Source: Nocardioides yefusunii (lineage in GTDB: Bacteria > Actinomycetota > Actinomycetes > Propionibacteriales > Nocardioidaceae). Taken from it: a DNA stretch of 64,000 nt. The stretch is from contig NZ_CP034929.1 of assembly GCF_004014875.1 (NCBI RefSeq), positions 2,790,001-2,854,000 on the forward strand, in the 5' to 3' direction. Shown piece by piece: positions 1 through 7,607 of this stretch (positions within the stretch are counted from its first letter, which is position 1; each line of letters begins with the position of its first letter). The position numbers were made by a program, and so were the translations under genes. The notes below the pieces were generated by a model, which saw nothing but the letters and a program-made list of their open reading frames with translations, ran no database searches and was not told where the DNA came from.

Positions 1-1643
1 GCGGCGGAGATCACGACCACCGGGCACTTGGCGCCGGCCACGACACCCAGGCTGGTGGAGCCGACGAACATCCGCTCCAGACCGCTGGAGGAACGGCGTC
101 CCAGGACCATCAGCACCGCGCGACCGCTGCGCTCGGTGAGCGCGACCACGGGGTGGGCGGTGACGACCTCCAGGACGGTCTGCTCGGCCGGGAAGCGCAT
201 CTCGGTGAGCAGCGCACGGGCCGCGTCGAGCCGGGCCCCGCCCTGACGCGCCACGTCGGCGGCGTCGATGTGCGAGGAGAAGTCGCCACCGGTGGCGGTG
301 GTGGTGACGGCCGAGACGACCCAGAGGTCGTACCCGGCGACGTTGGCCGCGTTCGCGGCGTAGCGCAGCGCGCGCAGACCGTCCGCAGAGCCGTCGAAGC
401 CGACCAGCACACGACGTCCCACGACGGCCGACGTACCGGCCTCGGAGACGGTCGCGGCACTGGGTGCGGTGCGCGGAGCGCCCTGGGCGCGGCCGTGCAG
501 GAACCAGTAGAGGGCGATGGTGAGGATCATCAGCACCGACATCGCCAGGTACATGCCGCGGTAACCCACTCCCCCGACGACGCTGCCCAGCGCCACCGGG
601 CCGAGGCCGCAGCCGACGTCGAGCAGGATGAAGAAGGTGGAGGTGACCACGCCGATCCGGGCCGGGGTCGCACGGGAGGCGACGATCGCCTGGGCGCACG
701 ACATCATCGCGCCGAAACCGAAGCCGCCCAGGACTCCGGCCAGTGCGAGCGCCAGGCCGTTGGGTGCCCACCCGATGACGAAGAGTGCCAGCACGAACGA
801 GACCATCGTGGGGTACATGACGGCGTTGTCGCCGAGACGGTCCTGGATCCGACCCACGACGAGGCGCGAGACGAGGACCGCGAGGGCGTAGACGATGAAG
901 AACGCGCTCGCGCCTCCCGACATCCCCTCGGCGACGCCGTAGCTGGCCAGGAACGACAGGATCGACGAGTACGCGATGCCGGAGAGCAGCATGATGACCG
1001 CGATCGGCATCGTGGCCGCGTCGAAGACGTCGGTGATCCGCAGGCGCCACCACTGGTGGCGCTCCTCAGGGCCGACCTCACGCTCAGGCAGGCGCAACAC
1101 CAGGGAGACCCCGAAGGCCACCAGCGACGCCACGCTCGCCGACCAGAACAGGGCATCCCAGTGCCCACCGGCGCTCAGCGTCACCGCGAGCAGCGGGCCG
1201 ACGGCCATCGCGACGGTGGTGGAGAGACCGAAGTAACCGGTGCCCTCACTACGTCGTTCGGGCGGGATGATCGACTGCACCGACGCAGCCACCGAGGTGT
1301 TGCCGGCGCCGAACGCCATGCCGTGCACGAAACGGACGAGCAGCAGCAGGCCGATCTGGTCAGTGACGGTGTAGAGCACCGAGCAGACGACGTAGACGAC
1401 CATCGCGACCACCAGCATCCGACGGCGTCCCACGACGTCGAGAAGCTTGCCCGCGTAGACGCGGGCGGCCACCGAACCGATGACGAACATGCTGGACGTC
1501 AGTCCCGCGAGGGTGTCACTGGCGGCGAACTGCTCCACCGCGTACAGCGTCATGCCGCTCATCAGCAGGTAGAAGACGAGGGAGACAAAAGTGTTGGTGA
1601 CGACAGCGAGACTGAAGTCCCGGGTCCATATCCGAGAACTCAC
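1..1643 (-). CDS. MFS transporter with C-terminal universal stress (UspA) domain, 3' end cut by window edge
   Basis: Reading leftwards from a GTG at 1643, one uninterrupted frame encodes a 12-helix major facilitator protein (about residues 1-385) that runs, without a stop, into a UspA domain starting near residue 410 (motif RRVLVGFDGSADGLRALRYA, and later LGRRSSSGLERMFVGS, the usual Usp nucleotide-binding loop). The frame is still open at base 1, so the last residues are missing. The transporter part has the RVYAGKLLDVVGRRR loop and the GRIQDRLGD loop typical of DHA-type MFS exporters. The substrate is unknown. The Usp domain could couple transport to ATP or stress state; this is inference. 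The GTG start was chosen because the hydrophobic N-terminus begins directly after it. No clear ribosome site is visible. Confidence 0.85.
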   Translation of the reverse strand, partial: MSSRIWTRDFSLAVVTNTFVSLVFYLLMSGMTLYAVEQFAASDTLAGLTSSMFVIGSVAARVYAGKLLDVVGRRRMLVVAMVVYVVCSVLYTVTDQIGLLLLVRFVHGMAFGAGNTSVAASVQSIIPPERRSEGTGYFGLSTTVAMAVGPLLAVTLSAGGHWDALFWSASVASLVAFGVSLVLRLPEREVGPEERHQWWRLRITDVFDAATMPIAVIMLLSGIAYSSILSFLASYGVAEGMSGGASAFFIVYALAVLVSRLVVGRIQDRLGDNAVMYPTMVSFVLALFVIGWAPNGLALALAGVLGGFGFGAMMSCAQAIVASRATPARIGVVTSTFFILLDVGCGLGPVALGSVVGGVGYRGMYLAMSVLMILTIALYWFLHGRAQGAPRTAPSAATVSEAGTSAVVGRRVLVGFDGSADGLRALRYAANAANVAGYDLWVVSAVTTTATGGDFSSHIDAADVARQGGARLDAARALLTEMRFPAEQTVLEVVTAHPVVALTERSGRAVLMVLGRRSSSGLERMFVGSTSLGVVAGAKCPVVVISA

Positions 1644-1769
1644 TTCAAGACACTAACACCGTTAACTACTTCGCAGAACTGCACGATCTTGTTGATCGTG
1701 AGACAATGGAGTAGCCGTCACTCCGCCCCGGAGTGACGGGACAGTCTGAAATCGATGAAGAGTGTGAGC

Positions 1770-2276
1770 ATGGAGTTCTCCCAGGGCCAGACGGTCATCC
1801 ACCCCCACCACGGTCCTGCGACCGTAGCGAAGGTGTTCAGCCGCACCTTCAAGGGGCAGGAGCGCACCTACCTGGAGCTGCAGGTGCACGGCAGCGACAT
1901 GTCCATCAACCTTCCTGTCGACCAGGCAGACGAGGTCGGCGTCCGCGCCGTCTTCGCCGAGGAGGAGACCAACGAGCTCCTCGACGTCCTGCGCGCCCCC
2001 ACCGGCGCCCAGGAGCAGAACTGGTCGCGTCGCATGAAGGCCAACTCCGAGCGGCTCAAGCTGGGTTCGCTCCCGACCACGGCTGGCGTCGTCCGCGACC
2101 TCATCCGCCGCCAGGAAGAGCACGGCCTCTCCCCCAACGAGCGCGAGATGCTCAAGGCTTCCAGCCGTCTCGTGCTCGCAGAGCTGGCTCTCTCCAAGGG
2201 CATCAGCGAGGACGAAGCAGAGGTTCTGCTGCGCAACGCCGTCCTCGGCACCGAGGTGGAGACGGCTGACGCCTGA
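1770..2276 (+). CDS. CarD-family transcriptional regulator
   Basis: 168 residues. The N-terminal RNA-polymerase-interacting (Tudor-like) domain has the family pattern GQTVIHPHHGPATV and is followed by the helical DNA-binding half with NWSRRMKANSERL and REMLKASSRLVLAELAL. CarD proteins bind the RNA polymerase beta subunit and stabilise open complexes, notably at rRNA promoters. The start at 1770 aligns with the start of mycobacterial CarD and has GAAGAG seven bases upstream. An in-frame ATG at 1755 would add five residues. Compared with the usual actinobacterial CarD this copy is clearly divergent (MEFSQGQ rather than the usual start, a QVHGSDMSINLP segment), so it may be a second paralogue. 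A GC-rich hairpin follows the stop. Confidence 0.9.
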   Translation: MEFSQGQTVIHPHHGPATVAKVFSRTFKGQERTYLELQVHGSDMSINLPVDQADEVGVRAVFAEEETNELLDVLRAPTGAQEQNWSRRMKANSERLKLGSLPTTAGVVRDLIRRQEEHGLSPNEREMLKASSRLVLAELALSKGISEDEAEVLLRNAVLGTEVETADA

Positions 2277-2297
2277 TCCCCCCGCATCCCCCCGTCA

Positions 2298-2332
2298 CGA
2301 CGCCCCGCAGCCTCACGGCCGGCGGGGCGTCG
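2298..2332. terminator. Hairpin between convergent genes
   Basis: Perfect 11-bp stem (2298-2308 with 2322-2332) and a 13-base loop, placed between the CarD stop and the convergent hydrolase gene. It has no strong T tract on either side, so it may act as a bidirectional attenuating structure. Confidence 0.6.
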
Positions 2333-2363
2333 GGCATTTCGGGACACCCCACGCCACTCGGCG

Positions 2364-4139
2364 TCACTCGACCGGTTCGCCGGCCAGACGCGCCGCGGTC
2401 CAGTCCATGAGTTCAGCCAGGAACGGCGACCCCTCCTGGACCAGTGACAGGTGGTCCATGCCCGGGACCACCTCGTAGTCGGGGACGTGACCGGCCCGCA
2501 GCATCCGCTTCACCCAGGCGCCCTGCTGGGCCGGGGAGATGAGCTGGTCCTCGGATCCCTGGGCGAGCAGCACCGGGGCGTCGCCCAACGACGTGGGGAC
2601 GTTCTCCGACAGGTGCTTGCCGACCTCGCCGCTGAGCGCTTCGGGACGGATCACGTCAGCGTCACCCAGGGAGAGTGCGGTGAGCACCGAGGCCAGCACA
2701 CCCGGCTCGGAGAGACAGCGTGAGGCCATCTCCTCGACCAGCTTCACCGCGGCCGGGCGGACGGTGTTGCGGACGGTGACGTCGTCGTAGGTCGCGGCGT
2801 ACCCGGCCACGACGTAGGAGGCGAAGACGCTGCCGCCGGTGACCTGGTGGAGGCGGGCGGCGACGGCCGGGAGGTCGGTGGCCGGAGCCATCGCGACGGT
2901 GCCGACCAGCGGCACGTCGGGGGCGTACTCGGGCTGGACCTGGGCGGTCCACAGGGCCACGCCGCCGCCCTGGGAGTGACCCCAGACCGCGGTCCGCGCG
3001 GACAGCTCTGCCTCGCGCAACTGGCGGGCCGCTCGCACGGCGTCGAGCATCGCGGTGGCGCCGACCTCACCCACCAGGTAGGCGTGCTCGCCCGGACCAC
3101 CGAGCCCGACGTAGTCGGGGGCGACGACGGCCCATCCCCGGTCGACGACGTCGTCCATGACGGCGGGGAACGCACCGGCGGTGAACGGTTCGTCGAGCAG
3201 GCTGGGTGCGCACTGCCGGGCCTGCCCGGTGGTGCCGTGGGCCCAGGCGACGACGTCGTGTCCGCCGTCGGTGGTCTCGTCGGGAACGACGACGAGTGCG
3301 GTGGCCCACGTGGGCTCGCCGTGCTGGTCGACGGTGGAGTACCAGATCCGCCAGCCGTTGGCGTCGTCAGGAACCTCGGAGGTGAAGGGCTCGGCGTCGA
3401 GCAGATGCCCGGGCGTCGAGAGCTCCGGGTCGCCGTCCGGCTCGCGCACCGAGGCGGTCTCCTCGGTGCGGACCAGCACCGAGGCAGTGAGGACGACCAG
3501 GGCGAGCACGAGTGCGCCGCCGCTGGCGACGAGACGACCGATCCGCCAGACCCGTCGCGGGGGACGGACGTCGTCGGCTCCGGGAGTGCCGGGGGCGCGT
3601 CGGGCCAGGGCGTCCCACAGCAGTTGGACTCCCAGCACCACGGCCCGAACCCCGAACAGGACCGCGACGACGACGAGTGTCACGTCGGGCCACATCAGGG
3701 CCACCAGGCCCAGCAGCGCCTCGGCAGCACCCAACAGCGAGGCCGACCAGCGGCGGTCACGGGAGCGCACGTCGCCACCTTGGGCGCGCACCACCCGCAG
3801 CACACCGCTGAACGCCATCAACACGGCCAGGACGGCCGGGAGCGTCTCCGAGGCCCGTCCGGGCATCAGCACCGCGCCGACACCGATCACCAGCCACAGC
3901 AGACCGAAGGCAGTACGGACCCCGTCCCGGCCCTCGCCGCGTCGCCCGCGGGACTCGATCAGGTCACCGACGCCGACGATGACGAGGGTGATGCCGACGT
4001 ACAGCGCGAGCAGCGTCAGGGAGGTGAGCGGCCGGGCGACCAGCCAGAGGCCCAGCACCACCAGTGCCAGGCCCACGACGATCCGCCACGGACGGTCCAG
4101 CCCCTTCACGAACGCTGGGAGCGGACGCTCTGCGACCAC
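2364..4139 (-). CDS. Membrane-anchored alpha/beta hydrolase (lipase-like) with N-terminal HdeD/DUF308-like helices
   Basis: 591 residues from a GTG at 4139, chosen because GGAGGAGG stands eight bases upstream. An in-frame start at 4235 would overlap the upstream gene by 59 bases. Residues about 15-175 form six or so hydrophobic helices resembling the HdeD/DUF308 family. A further helix follows near 205-222, then an extracytoplasmic secretory-lipase-type hydrolase. The nucleophile elbow is GHSQG at about 387-391, with DYVGLGG upstream and later GSEDQLI and GMDHLSL supplying the likely Asp and His. The fusion suggests a cell-surface esterase or lipase. The substrate is unknown. The gene follows the racemase-family gene by 37 bases on the same strand. 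Confidence 0.8.
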   Translation of the reverse strand: MVAERPLPAFVKGLDRPWRIVVGLALVVLGLWLVARPLTSLTLLALYVGITLVIVGVGDLIESRGRRGEGRDGVRTAFGLLWLVIGVGAVLMPGRASETLPAVLAVLMAFSGVLRVVRAQGGDVRSRDRRWSASLLGAAEALLGLVALMWPDVTLVVVAVLFGVRAVVLGVQLLWDALARRAPGTPGADDVRPPRRVWRIGRLVASGGALVLALVVLTASVLVRTEETASVREPDGDPELSTPGHLLDAEPFTSEVPDDANGWRIWYSTVDQHGEPTWATALVVVPDETTDGGHDVVAWAHGTTGQARQCAPSLLDEPFTAGAFPAVMDDVVDRGWAVVAPDYVGLGGPGEHAYLVGEVGATAMLDAVRAARQLREAELSARTAVWGHSQGGGVALWTAQVQPEYAPDVPLVGTVAMAPATDLPAVAARLHQVTGGSVFASYVVAGYAATYDDVTVRNTVRPAAVKLVEEMASRCLSEPGVLASVLTALSLGDADVIRPEALSGEVGKHLSENVPTSLGDAPVLLAQGSEDQLISPAQQGAWVKRMLRAGHVPDYEVVPGMDHLSLVQEGSPFLAELMDWTAARLAGEPVE

Positions 4140-4176
4140 GACTGCCACCTCCTCCGACGCCGCACGGGCGACGTCC

Positions 4177-4920
4177 TCAGTACTCGCGCAGCAGGGTCCC
4201 GGACCCGGAGACCTGGTCGTCGATGCCGTGCTCACGCAGTGAATGCCACAGCGTAGCCGCGTTGATCGCGACCACCGGCTTGCCGAGCTCGGCCTCGAAG
4301 GTCTCGGCGTGCTTGACGAAGGAGAGGTTGGTGCCGACCTGGACGATCGCCTCGGCCTCGGGGCTGTCGATCTGCGCGATCACCTCGCGCAGGCGCGGCT
4401 CCTCGACCCGGGCGATGTCCATCGCGGTGGGGCAACGCAGACCGGTGATGGAGGTGACCTCGAAGCCGGCCTCGGTGAAGAAGTTGCCGACCTCCTTGTC
4501 CGCGATCGGCTGGTAGGGCGAGAAGACGGCGATCTTCTTCACCTTCAGCGCACGCAGCGCCTCACGGCAGGCCGAGGCACCGGTGGTCACGGGCAGGCCC
4601 GTCCGCTTTCCGATCCGCTCCTCGAACGCACGGTTGCCCTCGGTGCCGCCCCAGAACGTCTCGGCGCTCATGCCCATCACCATGCGCTCGGGCTCGGCGG
4701 TCAGGACGTCGCGCACGGCGTCGTCGATGGAGCCACGGATCTGGGTGAGCAGGGCCTTGAAGCCCTCGTCGCCGTTGATGGAGGGGTCGGGGATGTACAT
4801 CGACCCGGCCCGGAAGGCGACGCCCTCGACGCCGGCCTTCCAGTAGTCGTGCTCGACGACGGTGTTGGTGCTGGGGACGATGACGCCGAAGACGGCGCGG
4901 GGTCCGACGACGTTGGTCAC
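4177..4920 (-). CDS. Asp/Glu racemase / maleate cis-trans isomerase superfamily protein
   Basis: 247 residues with the superfamily start FGVIVPSTNTVVEHD and the motif VGTNLSFVKHAE. Members interconvert or decarboxylate small dicarboxylates using one or two catalytic cysteines. Here the first position reads MGMSAETFWGG and the second QVGTNLS, so both places where the family usually carries the reactive cysteine are Ser or Gly. The only cysteines are in GASACREAL and LRCPTAM. The activity may therefore differ from classical isomerases. The gene lies just upstream of the membrane hydrolase in the same direction and downstream of the TetR gene. Confidence 0.75.
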   Translation of the reverse strand: MTNVVGPRAVFGVIVPSTNTVVEHDYWKAGVEGVAFRAGSMYIPDPSINGDEGFKALLTQIRGSIDDAVRDVLTAEPERMVMGMSAETFWGGTEGNRAFEERIGKRTGLPVTTGASACREALRALKVKKIAVFSPYQPIADKEVGNFFTEAGFEVTSITGLRCPTAMDIARVEEPRLREVIAQIDSPEAEAIVQVGTNLSFVKHAETFEAELGKPVVAINAATLWHSLREHGIDDQVSGSGTLLREY

Positions 4921-5031
4921 GGGGGCCTCCTGGGGAACGGGCGCGGTGACGCAGGTGCCTGCGCGCGCCGATCATCCCCGATCGGGGAGGCTGACGACGC
5001 ACGGGGGCTCGCAGCCCCCGCGCGCCAGGGG

Positions 5032-5637
5032 TCAGACGGTGGCGCTGGCGTCCTCGTCGGCCTCGACCGCCACGGCGCTCTCGGCGCTCTCGGCGCTGAA
5101 GTAGAGGTCGACAGCACGGTGGGCGCGGTCGCGGTGCGCCTCACGGCCCAGGAGCAGGGAGTCGACGACGAGCGGCGCGACGATCGCGTTGATGGCGTCA
5201 GCCACCTCGAGGTCGTCACGACCGGTGGTGCGCGCCAGGACCCGGAACGGCTCGACGAGGTCGTCGACGTACTTGGTGCGCAACTCGACAGCGGCCGGGT
5301 CGCTGGCGGCCATCGTCACCAGCGCGGCGAGGAACGCACCCACGGGACGGTCACGGAGACGGTCGCACAGGAGGTCGACCTCGGCGTGCAGATCGGCAAC
5401 CACGTCACCGGTGGTGCTGCGCTCGACGCCCGGCGCGACGTCGATCAGTGCCGCGAGGACGTCGGTGGGCGTGGCCCAGTGACGGTAGATGGTGGACCGC
5501 GAGACACCGGTCGCCTGGTGCAGGCGCAGCGGGGTCAGCGCGGTGCCGCCCTCGGTCAGCAGCAGCTCGAGTGCTGCCGTGAGGACGGTGGTCAGAGTGT
5601 CGGCTGCCGGCCCGGCGGGCCTCCCCAGTTTGCTCAC
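5032..5637 (-). CDS. TetR-family transcriptional regulator
   Basis: 201 residues from the GTG at 5637 (VSKLGRPAGPAADTL). The N-terminal helix-turn-helix reads LHQATGVSRSTIYRHWATPTDVLAALI at about residues 30-56, the TetR signature. The C-terminal helical domain is the ligand sensor and its ligand is unknown. The frame extends upstream to 5742, but that stretch does not look like TetR sequence, and TATCGT eight bases before the GTG could give a near-leaderless message. An imperfect palindrome lies 31-47 bases upstream and is a candidate autoregulatory site. The gene is 111 bases upstream of the racemase-family gene on the same strand, so it may control that gene and the hydrolase. Confidence 0.85.
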   Translation of the reverse strand: MSKLGRPAGPAADTLTTVLTAALELLLTEGGTALTPLRLHQATGVSRSTIYRHWATPTDVLAALIDVAPGVERSTTGDVVADLHAEVDLLCDRLRDRPVGAFLAALVTMAASDPAAVELRTKYVDDLVEPFRVLARTTGRDDLEVADAINAIVAPLVVDSLLLGREAHRDRAHRAVDLYFSAESAESAVAVEADEDASATV

Positions 5638-5667
5638 GTTGATTGACGATACGACCTGCGCCGGGTT

Positions 5668-5684
5668 GTGTACTAAAAGCACAC
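5668..5684. promoter_or_regulatory. Candidate TetR operator palindrome
   Basis: A 17-base imperfect inverted repeat of the form GTGTnCTnnnAGnACAC, just upstream of the TetR start. TetR proteins commonly repress their own promoter through such sites. Confidence 0.45.
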
Positions 5685-5780
5685 GCCAACGTCTAGACAC
5701 CGTGATGAACACGTGACTCTGCCGAGTTCTCAGCGACATCACGCCGCGCTGGGTGGGACACCACCACCAGCAGTGGCCAG

Positions 5781-5819
5781 AAAAGCACGAAGGCCACCGG
5801 AGAACCGGTGGCCTTCGTG
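5781..5819 (-). terminator. Rho-independent terminator of tRNA-Ala
   Basis: A perfect 15-bp stem with the 4-base loop TTCT, followed on the minus strand by CTTTTC, immediately downstream of the tRNA. Confidence 0.9.
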
Positions 5820-5826
5820 TGTGTTG

Positions 5827-5899
5827 TGGAGCTTAGGGGATTCGAACCCCTGACCTTCTCATTGCGAACGAGACGCGCTACCAGCTGCGCCAAAGCCCC
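5827..5899 (-). tRNA. tRNA-Ala (anticodon CGC)
   Basis: 73 bases that fold as a full cloverleaf. The acceptor is GGGGCTT with AAGCTCC (one G-U pair), discriminator A, D arm GCGCAGCTGGTAGCGC, anticodon loop TTCGCAA with CGC at positions 34-36, and T loop TTCGAAT. CCA is not encoded. It decodes GCG, a frequent codon in such a GC-rich genome. Confidence 0.95.
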
Positions 5900-5974
5900 T
5901 CCACACCGTGTGGTGCGTGGAAAAACATAGCACCACGGTGGCCCGAGGAGGAATCCGACCCCCTCGGAAGTCGA

Positions 5975-6877
5975 TCAGGAACCGTAGAGACGCTGCTCGA
6001 CGACCGGCTCGTCACCCTGGTCCTCGACGCGGGTGTTCCAGCGGCGACGGAGCTCGTCCTGCTTGGCCAGCTCGGCGTCCTCGCGGGTGCGGCCCGAGGT
6101 CCACACGCCGGTGGAGTCGAGGTCGATCACGTGGACCGTGCGGTCGGCGACCGGAGCGGTGACGTAGGTCGGGAGGGTGACCGGAACCATGTCCCAGCGC
6201 GACGGGTCGTCGCTGATCGGCGTGATCTCGCCGGTCTCGTCGTCCATCTCGTAGGCCACCGGCGCCATCGCGACCTGGGTCTCGACCTCGTCGAAGCGGC
6301 TGCGCTCGTAGGAGTTGCGGCTCGAACGCTGGGCGCCGGACAGGTCCGGCGTCTTCAGCAGGTAGGTACCCGCGGGGCGTCGCTCACGCCTCACCGTCAG
6401 GCGGCAGGTGACCAGCCACGCCGCGATCAGCGCCGTCGGAGCGGTGAGCCACCAGGCGGAGAGCAGTCCACCGGTGACGACGCCGGCAACCATCACCCAG
6501 ACCGCGACCAGCACGGTCAGGACGTTGCGTCGACGACGGGCAGCTGCGCTCGCCGCAGCACGACGGGCAGCCTGCGACACCACGGGCAGCGCCCGGGTAC
6601 CGGTCTGCTCCGAGGGCCTCTCGGCATCACGCACGGCGTCGGCGACCGACGGGGCACCGGGGCGCACCGGGGCTGCTGCAGGCGTCACGACCAGGCGGGC
6701 GTCCTTGCTGGACGTGGGCTCGCGACGTGCCAGGACACGCACACGATCCGCGATCCTCTGCGAGGTGGAGGCGCGCTCCAGCTCCTCGCGGCTCTTGAAT
6801 GCCTTGGGCACCAGGTAGGCGGCCCAGGCGACGGCGAGGGCGATGAAGATCAGAGCGCTCGGGTCGGTCACGGGCAT
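5975..6877 (-). CDS. sepX: SepX/GlpR-type divisome membrane protein
   Basis: 300 residues. One N-terminal helix (residues 7-26, IFIALAVAWAAYLVPKAF) is followed by a basic cytosolic linker with RRAAASAAARRRR, a pair of helices near 119-160, and a C-terminal cytosolic domain containing TVHVIDLDSTGVWTSGRTREDAELA. This is the layout of the actinobacterial family that includes Streptomyces SepX and the Corynebacterium Glp receptor GlpR (Rv0996 in M. tuberculosis). The identification rests strongly on synteny: the next genes upstream are a RimJ-type acetyltransferase, the gephyrin-like glp/moeA gene and UTP-glucose-1-phosphate uridylyltransferase, in the conserved order. The inferred role is membrane recruitment of Glp and FtsZ-linked proteins at the septum. 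Confidence 0.8.
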   Translation of the reverse strand: MPVTDPSALIFIALAVAWAAYLVPKAFKSREELERASTSQRIADRVRVLARREPTSSKDARLVVTPAAAPVRPGAPSVADAVRDAERPSEQTGTRALPVVSQAARRAAASAAARRRRNVLTVLVAVWVMVAGVVTGGLLSAWWLTAPTALIAAWLVTCRLTVRRERRPAGTYLLKTPDLSGAQRSSRNSYERSRFDEVETQVAMAPVAYEMDDETGEITPISDDPSRWDMVPVTLPTYVTAPVADRTVHVIDLDSTGVWTSGRTREDAELAKQDELRRRWNTRVEDQGDEPVVEQRLYGS

Positions 6878-6932
6878 GAGCCTATGTGCAGGTCAGCGAC
6901 ATGCATCACAGGTGGCCGGGTGTGTCGCGCAA

Positions 6933-7556
6933 CTACTCCCGTGACAGGTGCGTCTTCAGGTGCGCGAGAACACCCTCCGGGAAGTGCTCACGGGTGGCTG
7001 CGTAGACGCGGTGGTCGCGCCAGTCGCCGTCGATGTGGAGGTAGCCGGGCGCGTACCCGACCTCGTGCAGGTCGAGCTTCTCCACCACCCGCAACGAGTT
7101 GGTGTTCTCCGGACGCACGCACACCTCGAGGCGGTGCAGGCCCACCGTCATGAAGCAGTGGTCCATCACCAACGCCACCGCACGCGGAGCGAACCCACGC
7201 CCGGCGAACTCGTGTCCCACCCAGTAGCCCACCGACCCGAACTGCGCCGATCCCCGCACCACGTTGCTGACCGTCACCTGACCGGCGAACCGCCCCTCGG
7301 CCTCCAGGACGAACGGCAACGTCGTCCCCAGCCGGGCACCCCGGTGCAGACGCTGGACCAGTTCACGGAACGACGCCGGGGCGTCGTGGGCGCCGGGTGG
7401 GACCGTTGCCTCCCAGGGTCGCAACCACTCCGCGCTCGCGGCCCGCAACGCCGTCCACTGCTCCTGGTCGCCGAAGGCGATCGGTCGGACGGTCAGGTCG
7501 CCGTCGCGCAGCACCACCGGCCAGGGCCGCGGGCGGGACTTGCCCCGTCCGAACAT
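6933..7556 (-). CDS. GNAT N-acetyltransferase, RimJ/RimL type
   Basis: 207 residues. The sequence starts LRDGDLTVRPIAFGDQEQW and carries the acetyl-CoA binding region VGYWVGHEFAGRGFAPRAVALVMDHCF (about residues 110-136) and HRLEVCVRPENTNSLRVVEKL, both typical of RimJ-type protein N-terminal or small-molecule acetyltransferases. It sits between sepX and glp, as in mycobacteria (Rv0995), and is probably co-transcribed with them: 55 bases to sepX and 51 bases from glp. The substrate is not determinable from sequence. Confidence 0.88.
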   Translation of the reverse strand: MFGRGKSRPRPWPVVLRDGDLTVRPIAFGDQEQWTALRAASAEWLRPWEATVPPGAHDAPASFRELVQRLHRGARLGTTLPFVLEAEGRFAGQVTVSNVVRGSAQFGSVGYWVGHEFAGRGFAPRAVALVMDHCFMTVGLHRLEVCVRPENTNSLRVVEKLDLHEVGYAPGYLHIDGDWRDHRVYAATREHFPEGVLAHLKTHLSRE

Positions 7557-7607
7557 GTGACTCTCCTCAGGAACCGGTCGCGGGACGGCGACCGCCCCAT
7601 CCTGCCC

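Noticed and set aside
153..1736. 527-residue open frame on the plus strand
   Set aside because: It is the antisense shadow of the MFS-Usp gene. Its translation is a low-complexity His/Arg/Asp-rich sequence with no domain, whereas the minus-strand frame has clear membrane helices and a Usp motif.
2364..4235. Longer start of the membrane hydrolase at 4235
   Set aside because: It would overlap the upstream gene by 59 bases and begin with a Pro/Ser/Cys-rich stretch, while the GTG at 4139 has a strong ribosome site.
5693..5893. 66-residue frame beginning MAQLVARLVRNEKVRGSNPL
   Set aside because: This is the well-known false protein produced by reading through a tRNA gene; the bases form tRNA-Ala and its terminator.
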